From: PALSA-1444 sp964291045
GTDB lineage: Bacteria; Chlamydiota; Chlamydiia; Chlamydiales; Rhabdochlamydiaceae
Length of the DNA: 64,000 nt
Assembly: GCF_964291045.1 (NCBI RefSeq)
Contig: NZ_OZ197277.1
Span: 992,001 to 1,056,000 of the forward strand
Direction: 5' to 3'
Below, piece by piece: positions 9,801-18,600 of the stretch. Positions within the stretch are counted from its first letter, which is position 1. The number at the start of each line of letters is the position of its first letter. Both the position numbers and the translations under genes were made by a program. The notes under the pieces are model-generated. The model was not told the origin of the DNA, did no database searches, and worked only from the letters and a program-made list of their open reading frames with translations.

Positions 9801-10323
9801 TTTCTCCTAAAATATCATAAGCAAGTCCCAAACTGCCATAAGCCCTCCCTTCTCCTACTTGATCTTTAAATTCTAGAGCAATCTTTAGCTCATTTTCGTA
9901 ATATTCGAGAGCTTTACGAATTTTGCCTAAACTATCATAAGCAACTCTTAAATTGCCATAAGCCCTCCCTCCTCCCAATTGATCTTTCAGTTCTAGCGCA
10001 CTCTTTAGCTCATTCTCGTAATACTTGCTAGATGTTATCTCCGTTCTTAATCGAAGAACCTCCTCTTTTGATATCAACTCCAATTGATTACCGATTCTAT
10101 AAAGATAGGGTTTAGTCTGAATGTCTTGAAACATCTTATGAATCATTCCTGCGTATTCTCTTCCTTTAATCTGTAGTGTAAAGAGTGTCTGAATTTTTGC
10201 AATCCCTTCTGGTGTTTGATCTGCAAAAGAGTAAAATCGAATTTTATCGTTAGAAATATGAGAAGAAAGGATAGAAATTTTAGTGAAACCTACATTACTT
10301 AAGATTTTTGAAGAACTTTCCAT
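6850..10323 (-). CDS. TPR-CHAT protein 1 (class A)
   Basis: A 1157-aa protein. Residues 1-118 hold an N-terminal region shared only with TPR-CHAT 2 (RFYSFADQTPEG, ISKEE). Residues 119-718 are 15 consecutive 40-residue tetratricopeptide repeats of kinesin-light-chain type (core AYNNLGIAYQKLGK..EAIDYHKKHLKIAL). The rest is a CHAT domain, a caspase-fold peptidase family, with FIPDGFLAHLPFGAF. The His-Cys pair is in HIACHG (H1012) and FMSACHLGRG (C1064), both intact, so peptidase activity is plausible. TPR repeats should bind a protein partner. No signal peptide or membrane segment, so it is cytosolic or exported by another route. The ATG has AAGG 8 bases upstream. Substrate unknown; TPR-CHAT proteins elsewhere act in programmed cell death or defence. 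Confidence 0.9.
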   Translation of the reverse strand: MESSSKILSNVGFTKISILSSHISNDKIRFYSFADQTPEGIAKIQTLFTLQIKGREYAGMIHKMFQDIQTKPYLYRIGNQLELISKEEVLRLRTEITSSKYYENELKSALELKDQLGGGRAYGNLRVAYDSLGKIRKALEYYENELKIALEFKDQVGEGRAYGSLGLAYDILGETDKAISYYKKGLKIALKLKDHVGEINAYSNLGLAYDSLGKTNEAIDYHKKHLMIALKFTDRLGEGRAYNNLGIAYQKLGKINEAIDYHRKRLNIALEFKDQAAEGRAYNNLGTAYASLGKTNEAIDYHEKYLKIPLAFNSKVGVMGVYNNLGIAYQELGKINEAIDYHKKHLTIALKLGYKVEEGKAYNNLGIAYQKLGEINIAVLYHEEYLKISLASNDKVEKMGAYNNLGLAYVKLGKTNEAIDYHKEHLKIALEFNDRVEEGKAYNNLGNAYQELGKTNEAIDYHKEHLKIALEFKDQVGKMEAYNNLGIAYDSLGKTRKAISYYEKHLKIVLEFKDQIREMSAYINFGVAHRKLGEYHKAISYYEKHLKITLELKDQVGAAKACGNLGIAYQWLGEYHKAIGYHEKCLEIMLKLKNQVGAAKACGNLGNAYQWLGEYHKAIDYHKEHLKIALELEDKVGKGAVYNNLGNAYHSLGEIHQAIEYHEKGLHIVQELKDQVKEEKIYSNLGSSYEQLEDHPKAKEYFCKSIDIAASIQKDAKKAQWQITLFEELSRPYTGLERVLLLQNKNVEALEISDTRRSRALSSLLSQKLSLEENSDSSFNPLSIAEIQKLAETLSTNFVMYSLIQLHTQEEAIQAWIIFSKGKSLQSVSLPIPKETFTELDPIFKAFPYQQETKRPTRGSKSSTQLFNEKLSSWYDLLIAPLEEYLPLPGSEETLTFIPDGFLAHLPFGAFYNAKKDQYLIENYPISVAPSIQVLSLLKELPQEFSNEALLIGNPTTPHQKDELKQAEHEVKDIIAPMIKNSKTEVFIQKEATVANVFKHAPEAKVIHIACHGIAEEKPQDDPYSVFEGFFKLASEDIKHPKYLHAKDVNSLALKADLVFMSACHLGRGNLQKEGSIGPIWSFLGAGAKSTIASYWPLPEGDMTVKMVETFYQHYLGINTPKLSKVRALQKATLMAMKTERNKPRQWGAFFLSGLPI

Positions 10324-10492
10324 TTATAACCTTATAAAATTTGTGTAAAAAATCCACTATAAAATACAAGTTTATATTTTTTCAACTGTATTAGGGCGTT
10401 TTGATAAACAAAATTTGATGACATTTTAAATTTTAAATATACAAAAAAAAGAGACTTATGTTTTCGTTATTCTCTAAAATAGGAGAATATAA

Positions 10493-10981
10493 ATGGTGGG
10501 TAGAGTTACTAAGGACCCTGATTATATTAAGTTTTTAGACCCCCCTCGAGGCGCAAAAGCTTGCAGCTGTGATTAAAGAAATTTTTTCAGCTGTGAACGA
10601 TCCTAGACAGTCTTCTAAAACCGTATATCCCTTTTGGTTTTTGACATTCTGTATCGTATTTGCTTATCTAGCTAATGCAAATACTTTGGCAGATATTACT
10701 CTATTACTAGAGTACGGCATTGATTGGATCAATAAGCTTGTTCAAGAGCGATTTCCAACTCCTTCTTACAATACTTTATGGTGGGCTCTATCTCGTATTC
10801 ATCCTGCTTTATTACAACAAATATTGAAACAGTGAGTGTCTTATATTCCAGGAGGATTAGAAAATAAACTCTTAATTGTAGATGGAAAGCGGCTTAAAGG
10901 CTCTTCTTCAAAAGGGAAACTTGCCCATCCTGTAGAACTTTTTGTAGCAGAAAATCAGCTTATTCTGGGATCAAACACTTA
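10493..10981 (+). pseudogene. ISAs1-family transposase remnant
   Basis: The N-terminal part of an ISAs1-type transposase is legible: IFSAVNDPRQ, then YPFWFLTFCIVFAYLANANT and, further on, IVDGKRLKGS, the family's 'DGK' motif. It is broken three ways. A 1-base shift lies around 10545, where the frame opening at 10493 joins the frame of KLAAVIKEIF. A TGA at 10833-10835 interrupts it. It is then truncated at the IS5-type element beginning at 10982. Less than half of a normal 370-aa transposase remains and it cannot be functional. Confidence 0.8.
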
Positions 10982-11882
10982 GAGACTGTCTGTAAACTTA
11001 ATAAAATTGCTATTATGGTATAATTATTCTTCTAATCATAGGAGGAAAAAACCATGGCTCGGCAAAATTATCCCTCTGATTTAAATGATCATGAATGGGA
11101 TTTAATCAAAGAATTTGTAGAAACAGATTTTTCAAAGGGAGGTAGACCTTATAAATACTCTCGGAGAGAAATCTTAAATGGGTTTTTTTATGTCTTAAAA
11201 ACAGGCTGCCAGTGGAGGTATTTTCCTTCAGATCTTCCCCATTGGAAAACTGTCTATCTACAACATAGAAGATGGATGAGGCAAGGGATTTTTGAGGAAA
11301 TTTATAAGAAGCTCCACCGACTTGAGAGACTGAGGAATAATAAAACTCCTAAACCATCAGCTGGGATTGTTGATAGCCAAGTCTATAAAGACTGGAGAAA
11401 AAGGCGGTATTAGAGGCTTTGACGGAGGAAAAAAAAATCAAGGGACGTAAGAGGCATCTACTCGTTGATCCTTTAGGATTTCCTCTAGCACTAGAACTAA
11501 CTGCAGCTAATGTAGGAGATCGAGAGGGATTTAAGTTGCTGTTAGACAAATACAAAGAGAACACTCCCAATATAGTTTTTGCAGATAGCGGATATAAAGG
11601 TAAGGATTTTGAACAAGAGTGCATGAATCAGGGGGTAAAAGTACAGCCCGTTCCAAGGAATGAAGGGTGGTGTCTGAAGACAAATTCTTTAAAAGTTATT
11701 CAGGGATTTCAAGTTGTTGCTAAAAGATGGATTGTAGAGAGATCATTCGCGTGGCTGGGTAAATACAGGCGTATGGTAAAGGATTATGAGTTGATACTGA
11801 CTGTAAGCAAGGCCATGATTTGGATGGTATTCATTAGATTACTCTTAAGTAGACTTGGGAATTAAGGTTTGCAGACCATCTC
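10982..11882 (+). mobile_element. IS5-family element (IS427/IS1031-like), 901 bp
   Basis: Ends are imperfect inverted repeats: GAGACTGTCTGTAAAC at the left and, read on the other strand, GAGATGGTCTGCAAAC at the right (13 of 16 identical). Each end is flanked by TTA (10979-10981 and 11883-11885), consistent with a 3-bp target duplication. The element contains one transposase gene with a good ribosome site (AGGAGG) but a frameshift. It sits exactly at the boundary between the ISAs1 and IS982 remnants. Boundaries come from sequence symmetry, not from a database. Confidence 0.8.
11054..11865 (+). pseudogene. Frameshifted IS5-family DDE transposase
   Basis: The two halves read as one IS5 transposase. 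The first (MARQNYPSDLNDHEWDLIKE...GIVDSQ) carries the first catalytic Asp. The second (GGKKIKGRKRHLLVD, VFADSGYKG, WIVERSFAWLGKYRR) carries the second Asp and the Glu. Conserved residues around the join, SIKTGEKGGIRGFDGG, are present in the minus-one frame directly after GIVDSQ, so a single extra base near 11381 explains the break. The local AGA AAA AGG is not a good bacterial slippery site, and the conserved motif begins upstream of it. Mutation is therefore more likely than programmed frameshifting. Confidence 0.8.
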
Positions 11883-11885
11883 TTA

Positions 11886-12631
11886 AACAGAGCAAACACG
11901 GATTCAATCAGAGCTCTTTTTTTCAAAAGGCACTTATCAAAGGTATCCATAAGAATGTTTTTCATATTAGAGCGAATCCTTGTAAGTAACTGTAAACCCT
12001 CTTCAATCAATAAGTTAAATAACTTACTTGATATATATCCTCTATCTCCCACAAGCTTACCTTTTAAATTTTTACACAGCGGCTGTACTTGAGATAGATC
12101 ACTGACATTACCTTGGGTCAAGCTCCATGTGATAATTTCTCCCTTATGATTAACAATGACGTGAAGTTTTAATCCAAAAAACCACCCTGTAGAAGTTTTT
12201 CCTTTTGCAGCCACATCTTTGAAAAGCTTATGAGATGAAGATCTGCATATATGACATACGCTTAAAGGTGTGGAATCTATAAAAGCAATCCCCTTGGAGG
12301 ATCCTTGAAGGATTTTTTGAAAAACATATAAGGGAACAGTAACCTGCTTCATAAGGGAGACAAATCTGGAATAGCTCACAAGTTTAGGAAAAAAGTGTTT
12401 CCATGTTGTGACATGATCTAGATAATAGTCTTTAAAAGTCCGTGATTTAAAGATTTGAAAGAAGACGACAATTGTCATGATCTCACTTAAAGCCATAGAG
12501 GATTTTCTTATTTTCCACTATCTCGATGAAGATGTGGGACCTTCCAGAAGTTTTTTTTCCCAGATAGGCTCAAACATTTTACAAAAATTATCAACGTGAT
12601 AGAATAAAGTAATTAATTCGAGTTCTTTCAT
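11886..12631 (-). pseudogene. IS982-family transposase remnant, truncated and with an amber stop
   Basis: Reading leftward from ATG at 12631: MKELELITLFYHVDNFCKMF, then an in-frame TAG at 12518-12520, then LSEIMTIVVFFQIFKSRTFKDYYL, FIDSTPLSVC, GLKLHVIVNHKGEIITWSLT, LVGDRGYIS and LIESVFALFK. This order is diagnostic of IS982 transposases. The C-terminal end is lost at the border with the IS5-type element (11885/11886), just after the third acidic residue. Both the internal stop and the truncation make it inactive. An inverted pair CAACCTTCT (12636-12644) and AGAAGGTTG (12681-12689) lies just upstream and may mark its old terminus. Confidence 0.82.
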
Positions 12632-12744
12632 TTTTCAACCTTCTTGTTTATTGTTTTTCTCGATAAAAAAATTAACATTTAGAAGGTTGATTTTCAACAG
12701 CTTTTAAAAATAAAAATATTTTTTGGTCGATGTGAAACTGGCGT

Positions 12745-12951
12745 TAAAAAACTAAGGTAAATAGACGGGCGGCCATTTTTTTCTGCCTCTGGGTCTCGAA
12801 TTGTCTAAGGGCGTTGAAGTCAAACCAAAAACTAATTCTACCTTAGGTTTTCTAAAGATCTGTTATATTTGGGCCAGTTACGTTGTAATCGCATGGGATT
12901 TCCTTTTTTGCTTAGTAACTAAAAATATAGTCCCATGCTTCTTCTCTGATC
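12745..12951 (-). mobile_element. Decayed N-terminal fragment of an IS903-like element (outer copy, left part)
   Basis: Read on the minus strand this is a diverged copy of the leader and first codons of the transposase at 13405 (MRLQRNWPKYNRSL from ATG at 12894). Stops and shifts follow immediately. It continues, after interruption by the composite at 12952-14382, into the terminal fragment at 14392-14457. Both parts abut the same 9-mer, so they once formed one element. Homology ends near 12745 where IS982-flanking DNA begins. Confidence 0.75.
12943..12951. repeat. 9-bp target site duplication, left copy
   Basis: TCTCTGATC directly precedes the inverted repeat GGGTTTGTTG of the composite element. 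An identical 9-mer follows its other end at 14383-14391. Nine bases is the duplication length known for the IS903 group of the IS5 family. Confidence 0.85.
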
Positions 12952-13027
12952 GGGTTTGTTGTACTAATGCTGAAAAACAATATTTTAGAGCAAAAAAATG
13001 ACAATAATTCCACTTTCCCAGGAACTT

Positions 13028-13281
13028 TTATCCACATTTTCTAGAAGTTACTTTGTTAATCATACCTGCTTTGACCGCAACTTCAACATTTCTCCTCTGC
13101 AGACATCTACTTTTTAGGCTTCCACTAAAGGTTCTTTTCCACCTAGACATCATACTTTCGACTACCGCTCTTCGACTGTATCCAGTTAGCTTTCCCCATA
13201 TCGATCTTGCTTCTAGATCACCTCCCAGTCCTTTGATGATCTGGATAGCCTCATTTCTTTTTTCATAAACAGGTTTATCAC
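13028..13281 (-). pseudogene. C-terminal fragment of IS903-like transposase
   Basis: Reads RDKPVYEKRNEAIQIIKGLG, then SRRAVVESMMSRWKR and ends KVTSRKCG-stop at 13028. It is closely similar to the end of the transposase at 13405-14304 and lacks everything before the last third. It is cut at 13281 where the left end of the other copy begins. It keeps the region with the third catalytic Glu (VESMMSRWKR) that the neighbouring copy has placed behind a stop codon. Confidence 0.8.
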
Positions 13282-13404
13282 GGGTGTGTTGCATATGTTT
13301 CGGAAGCAAAGCTTAAAATGAAGTAAAAAAACGGATAAAAAAATTATTGATCAAAGAAGAAGCATGGGATTATACTTTTAGTTACCACACAAAAAGGAAA
13401 TCCC

Positions 13405-14304
13405 ATGCGATTACAGCGTAACTGGCCTAAATATAACAGATCTTTAGTTAACCGTGGTAGAGTTAGTTTTTGGTTTGACTTCAACACCCTTAGACAATTC
13501 GAGGTTCAAAGGCAGAAAAAAAATGGCCGTCCGTTTATTTACCCTGATTTTTTAATCGTGGCAATGATCACTTTAAGATTTTATTTTCACTTAAGCTTAA
13601 GAGCAACTGAAGGCTTTTTTCAAGAGATACTTGAGCTTCAAGGCATTGATATGCAGTCTCCTTCCTATACACAGCTTTGCAGGAGAATGAAGAATCTTCC
13701 CCTTCCTAAAAATCTAGTTAACCGTAAAGAAATCACAGATATTGTATTAGATTCCACAGGGTTAAAAGTGTATGGAAAAGGAGAGTGGTGTGCTTCTAAA
13801 TATGGGGGTAGATCGAAGTGGAATAAGCTCCATATAGCAATGGATTTAGAAAGCGGAAAAATCATCTTAGCAGAAGTTGGAAATGAGTATGAGGCTGATA
13901 CAACACATTTTGAAAAAGCACTCAAAAAAGCAAATAGCAACAAAGGAAGAGTTCTTATGGATGGTATAGCTGATAACGAAAACTGCTACGCCCTTGCTAA
14001 AAAATATAATAAAGAACTTCTAACACCTCCTAGAAAAGGAGCGATTATCCGCGATGAGCCTGTCTATGAAAAAAGAAATGAGGCTGTTCATATTATTAAA
14101 GGACTAGGCGGAGACTTAGAGGCGAGATCTCTGTGGGGAAAAATGACGGGATACAATTAAAGAGCTATAGTTGAAAGTATGATGTCTAGATGGAAAAGAA
14201 CCTTCAGTGGAAACTTGAAAAGTAGATGTCCGCTAAGGAAAAGAATCGAAATTGGGGTAAAATCAGGCATGATCAATCAAATGATTTCTAGAAAAAATGG
14301 ATAA
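13405..14304 (+). pseudogene. IS903-like (IS5 family) transposase with an internal ochre stop
   Basis: The 299-codon gene carries the IS903-group hallmark DSTGLKVYGKGEW (first Asp), NKLHIAMDLESGKI, VLMDGIADN and, after a TAA at 14158-14160 (codon 252), RAIVESMMSRWKRTFSG with the third acidic residue. Because the stop separates the catalytic residues, the 251-aa product should be inactive. Its ends are GGGTGTGTTGCATATG at 13282 and the complement of GGGTGTGTTGCATAAG at 14382. Apart from the stop it is well preserved, so inactivation looks recent. Confidence 0.85.
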
Positions 14305-14382
14305 AAGCTCCTAATAAAAGGGGAACTATAAGCGTTTTTTTCCAATAAAAAATCCTATTTTCAGACCTTATGCAACACACCC

Positions 14383-14391
14383 TCTCTGATC
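14383..14391. repeat. 9-bp target site duplication, right copy
   Basis: TCTCTGATC, identical to 12943-12951, immediately after the right inverted repeat ending CAACACACCC. Confidence 0.85.
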
Positions 14392-14457
14392 AATAATCTT
14401 TTATCCGTTTTTTTACTTCATTTTAAGCTTTGCTTCCGAAACATCTGCAACGCACCC
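14392..14457 (-). mobile_element. Left terminal fragment of the outer IS903-like copy
   Basis: Read on the minus strand it runs GGGTGCGTTGCAGATGTTTC and continues nearly base for base like the left end of the intact copy at 13282-13352. It is the other part of the element whose N-terminal coding fragment lies at 12745-12951. The two were separated by insertion of the composite. Confidence 0.78.
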
Positions 14458-14765
14458 ATCTAAGATTGATAAAAGGCTCTAAAGCCCTTTGAGTAATAAC
14501 CAATGAAACGGCTATTTGAATATTTAATCTTAAATAGAAAGTTAATGGACATTTCTGAATATTTCCTAGAAGGAAAATCTTTTACCGTATTGGGAAGTTC
14601 CCTTTCTACAGTAGATTAGCAAAACTGAAACATGCATGGTTATCAAAGAATCTATCTGACAAAATCGTTATCAATTAATATCTCTCTAAAGGTAGATTCC
14701 CCACTCTATACACATGTGTATAGAGTGGGGAATCTAAACCATGGCCTTTTCTTCAAAATTAATCG
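14458..14765. other. 308-base region with a perfect palindrome and no convincing gene
   Basis: After the IS remnants there is a 38-codon open frame (14503-14619, MKRLFEYLILNRKLMDISEY...) without a ribosome site. It may be a fragment of a lost gene. The 44-bp palindrome at 14693-14736 is the main structure. Nothing else is recognised. Confidence 0.5.
14693..14736. repeat. 44-bp perfect palindrome without spacer
   Basis: Each arm is 22 bases (TAGATTCCCCACTCTATACA at its outer part) and the arms meet at CACA/TGTG with no mismatch and no spacer. It lies 29 bases beyond the stop of the minus-strand gene at 14766. It could be a terminator for that gene, but no T-run follows on either strand. A cruciform, a symmetric protein-binding site or a mobile-element relic are alternatives. 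Confidence 0.85.
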
Positions 14766-15383
14766 TTATGATTTTACAATAATCAAGCCGATTGTAGATA
14801 TATTAGAAGATTCTCTCTCTTGAACATTCTTCCATAAGTAAAATGACTCTTTCTCTGTTAAATTTTCACAAAGCCTATATCTAACTTCATACACGCCTTG
14901 TGTTTTAGGAGCTATTAGTTGAAATTTCTCTACGCTCTTTCTTCCTATAGTCCCTAAGCTATTTCCGATGATGACCTGAGGGCCTGCTTTTTTAAGTCCA
15001 ATCACCACTTGGTAGAGTGAGAGCGGATTAGAGCTTGCAGCATCGATACCCATCTCAATCTCACACTCAATCGTTGCACCAGGCTTAACAATGACAGCTC
15101 TTGAGTGTCCATTTAAGGTGAAGTTTTGAAGCGTTAAAGGACCCTCTTTATTTTTATTTTCAATCACTCCTTTCCAAGGATAGTGATTCATATGGTATTG
15201 AATCTTTTCAGCGCTGATTCCGCACTCATCTAGTTCCTCTTCAATAATTTTGGCAATATGGCTCAGCCCTTCTTTCATTTTATTTGTAAAATTCTTGGCA
15301 TGAAGATATGAGGGGCTCATGAAAGCAAACATCGATCCTATAATAAGAAAAAAGCACATCGATTTATGAAGACTATTTTTCAT
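14766..15383 (-). CDS. Secreted protein of unknown function
   Basis: A 205-aa protein starting at the ATG that has AAAAAGGAG 7 bases upstream; an in-frame ATG 39 bases earlier lacks a site. Signal peptide: MKNSLHKSMCFFLIIGSMFA followed by a further hydrophobic stretch to YLHAKNF. The mature part has a short helical start (about 35-60), then beta-rich segments with LTLQNFTLNGHSRAVIVKPG and VEKFQLIAPKTQGVYEVRYR. This resembles an immunoglobulin-like sandwich. I do not recognise a family. It is isolated between the IS cluster and TPR-CHAT 2. Confidence 0.72.
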   Translation of the reverse strand: MKNSLHKSMCFFLIIGSMFAFMSPSYLHAKNFTNKMKEGLSHIAKIIEEELDECGISAEKIQYHMNHYPWKGVIENKNKEGPLTLQNFTLNGHSRAVIVKPGATIECEIEMGIDAASSNPLSLYQVVIGLKKAGPQVIIGNSLGTIGRKSVEKFQLIAPKTQGVYEVRYRLCENLTEKESFYLWKNVQERESSNISTIGLIIVKS

Positions 15384-15601
15384 AAAAAAACTCCTTTTTA
15401 ATGAAGTGGATAATTCCATCAATGATCACAATTTTCTGTGAATGAATTATTTTTAGCTATCTGTTTTTAAAAATCAAATCCTCCATTCTCTATCTACCTA
15501 CAAGGTGGCATCCATTTGGATGCTTCTATATTTGATAAAAAATACATGTATTCATCTGGTGAATCAAACTTCTTTGTATTATTTTTTTATCAATACAGAC
15601 C

Positions 15602-18600
15602 CTAATCCATTAATCCTGCTAAAAAAAGTGATCCCCATTGGCGGGGTTTATTCCGCTCTGTTTCCATCGCCGTAAGTATAGCTTTCTGCAGGGATCTTGC
15701 TTTATTAAGCTTAGGAGTATTGATCCCCAAATAGGACCTATAAAATGTATCTACCATCTTAACAGTCATATCTCCTTCAGGAAGCGGCCAGTAACTAGCA
15801 ATTGTTGATTTAGCGCCTGACCCCAAAAAAGACCAAATAGGCCCAACACTTCCCTCTTTTTTGAGATTTCCTCTTCCTAAATGGCAAGCGCTCATAAATA
15901 CAAGCTCAGCTTTTAATCCGAGTAGATGCACATCTTTTGCATGAAAGTCGCCTGCGGGGTGTTTTTGATCTGGTGCTAATCTCAAGAATCCTTCAAAGAC
16001 AGAGTAGGGATCATCTAAAGGTTTTTGATTAGCCACCCCATGACCTGCAATATGAATGACCCTAGAATGAGGGGCGTGTGTAAAAACGTTTCCTACAGTC
16101 GCTTCTTGCTGAGTCAGTACTTTTACATCAAAATTTTGCATAAGTGGAGCGATGATATTACGTACCTCAACTTCAGATTTTTCAAGATTATTGTATTTTT
16201 GCTCAGAAGTTGTAGGATTACCCATCAAAAGAGCTTGAGTAGGAAATTCTTTCGGAAGGTGATCTAGGAGGGAGACAATCTGCATAGAAGGAGCTATCGA
16301 AATCGGATAATTTTCAATCAGGTACTGATCTTTTTTACGATTATAAAAAGCTCCAAAAGGAAGATGGGCTAAAAAACCATCAGGAATGAAAGTGAGGGTT
16401 TTTCCAGAACCAGGTAAAGGAATATGCTCTTCTAGAGGAGCCATTAAAAGCTCGTACCAAGAAGAGAGTCTTTCTTCAAAAATCTGGTTCGGTTGTTTCT
16501 CTCCTTTTCTTGGACGCGTTTTTTCAATTTGATAAGGAAATGCTTTAAAAATGAGATCTAACCTTGAAAATACATCCTCTGGAATAGGAAGAGAAAGTGC
16601 TTGGAGAGGCTTTTTCTCAGAAGATATAATCCATACGTGAATAGAGTTGAGTTCCTTACTTAAAAAATTAAGAGAATAGATAATGAAAGTCGTATCAAAT
16701 TTTTCAGCTAAATCGTACATGTTTTGAATGGAAAGAGGCCTAACATGAGAATCTTTATTCTCTTTAAAATTTAAATGTTGAAGTAGAAGAGAAGAGAGAG
16801 CTCGAGCACGTCTTGTATCAGAAATCTCTAATGCTTCAGCATTTTTACTCTGAAATAACATCCATTCAAGACCTATATAAGGTTTAGATAACTCCTCAAA
16901 TATAGAGATTTGCCATTCAGCACGTTTTGCGTCATGCTGAAGCAAGGTAAAAATCTCAACACTTTTACGAAAATATTCTTCCGCTTTACCGCCTTCTCCT
17001 AAAGAATAGTATGCACTTCCCAAATTACCATAAGCAATTCCTTCTCCTATCTTATCTTGAAGCTCTAAAGCAATTTCTAAAGCGTTTACATAATTAGCAA
17101 TTGCCTTATGAATCTCTTCTAGAGAATAGTAGGCAATTCCCAAATTGTTATAGGCACTGCCTTGTCCTACCTTGTCTTGAAGCTCTTGAGCAGCCCCTAA
17201 ATACTTCTGATGATAATCAATTGCCTTATGAATATCTCCTAACTCCTGATAAGCATTTCCTAAATTGCAATAAGCTCCGCCTTCTCCTACCTTGTTGCGC
17301 CACTCTAGAGCAATTTTTAAAGCTTTCTCATGAAAATTGATTGCTTTATGAGTTTCTCCTAACTTCCATTGGGCATTGCCTAAATTGTTATAAGCAATTC
17401 CTTCTCTTACTCGGTCTGAAAGCTCTAGAGCAATCTTTAAATGCTTATCTTGATAATCGATTGCCTTATGAATATTTCCTAACCTTAGGTGAACATTTCC
17501 CAAATTATCATAAGCTATCCCTTCTCCTACTTTGTCTTGAAGCTCTAGAGCAATCTCTAAACCTTTATTATAGAAATCAATCGCTTTATGGGTCTTTCCT
17601 AACCCTAGGTAGGCATTTCCCAAATTGCCATAAGCAATCCCTTCCCTTACTCGATCTGGAGGCTCTAGAGCAATCTCTAAAGCTTTTTCATAGAAATCGA
17701 TTGCTTTATAGATCTTTCCTAACTTCAAATAGGCATTTCCCAAATTGCCATAAGCAACTCCTTCTCTTCCTCGATCTGAAAATTTTAGAGCAATCTTTAA
17801 ATATTTTTCTTGATAATTGATTGCTTGATCGGGTTTTCCTAATTCCAGATAGACATTTCCCAAATTACCATAAGCAATTCCTTCCCTTATCTCATCTTCA
17901 AGCTCTCGAGCAATCTCTAAGCCTTTATTATAGAAATCAATCGCTTTATAGATCTCTCCTAACCCTAAGTAGGCATTTCCCAAATTGCCATAAGCAACTC
18001 CTTCTTTTAATCGGTCTGGAAGCTCTAGGGCAATCCCTAAAGCTTTTGCATAGAAGCCGATTGCTTTATGATTATCTCCTAAAGAATAATAAGCATTTCC
18101 TAAATTGCTATAAGTCCTACTTGCACCCGCCTTATTTTCAAGCTCTAAAGCAATCTCTAAGGCCTTTTCATAATAAGGGATTGCTTTACGGATCTCTCCT
18201 AACTTTTGGTAGGCAATTCCCAATTTGTCATAAGCCCTATTTTCTCTTGCCTTGTCTTGAAGCTCTTGAGCACTCTTTAAAGCTTTTTCATGATAGTTAA
18301 TTGCTTTACAAATCTCTCCTAAAGAATCATAAGCGTTACCCAAATTGCCATAAGCTTTATCTTCCCCCACTTTGTCTTGACACTCTTGAGCAACCTTTAA
18401 ATGCTTCTTATGGAAATCTTTTGCTTTCCGAATTTCTCCTAACTGATGGTGAGCAATCCCTAAATTACTATAAGCCCTCCCTTCTTCACCCTTATCTTCT
18501 AATTCTAGAGCAGTTTTTAAATCTTTTTCGTAGTATGAGATGGCTTTTCTATACTCTCTTAATTCATAGTAGACATCCCCCCAATTCCCACAAATCAATA

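Larger units (their letters stand above)
12952..14382. mobile_element. Composite of two IS903-like copies bounded by two 'right' ends
   Basis: A 1431-bp unit starts with GGGTTTGTTGTACTAATGCT and ends with the complement of GGGTGTGTTGCATAAGGTCT. Both termini match the right (transposase 3') end of the same element. Inside are a C-terminal fragment of one copy (minus, 12952-13281) and a nearly whole second copy (plus, 13282-14382), head against the break. The unit sits in an older copy of the same element and is flanked by a perfect 9-bp duplication. This suggests that it moved as one piece using two right ends. A later rearrangement is an alternative. Confidence 0.75.

Noticed and set aside
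11373..11413. Programmed -1 frameshift joining the two IS5-type transposase halves.
   Set aside because: The conserved SIKTGEKGG motif is readable in the second frame upstream of the only A-run, so an inserted base near 11381 explains the break better. The heptamer is not a good slippery site.
12801..13001. 66-codon + strand frame in the IS region.
   Set aside because: It is the antisense of decayed IS903-like termini and crosses an element boundary at 12951/12952.
14632..14823. 63-codon + strand frame across the palindrome.
   Set aside because: No ribosome site; it contains the palindrome and overlaps the end of the 14766 gene. Unlikely to be a gene.
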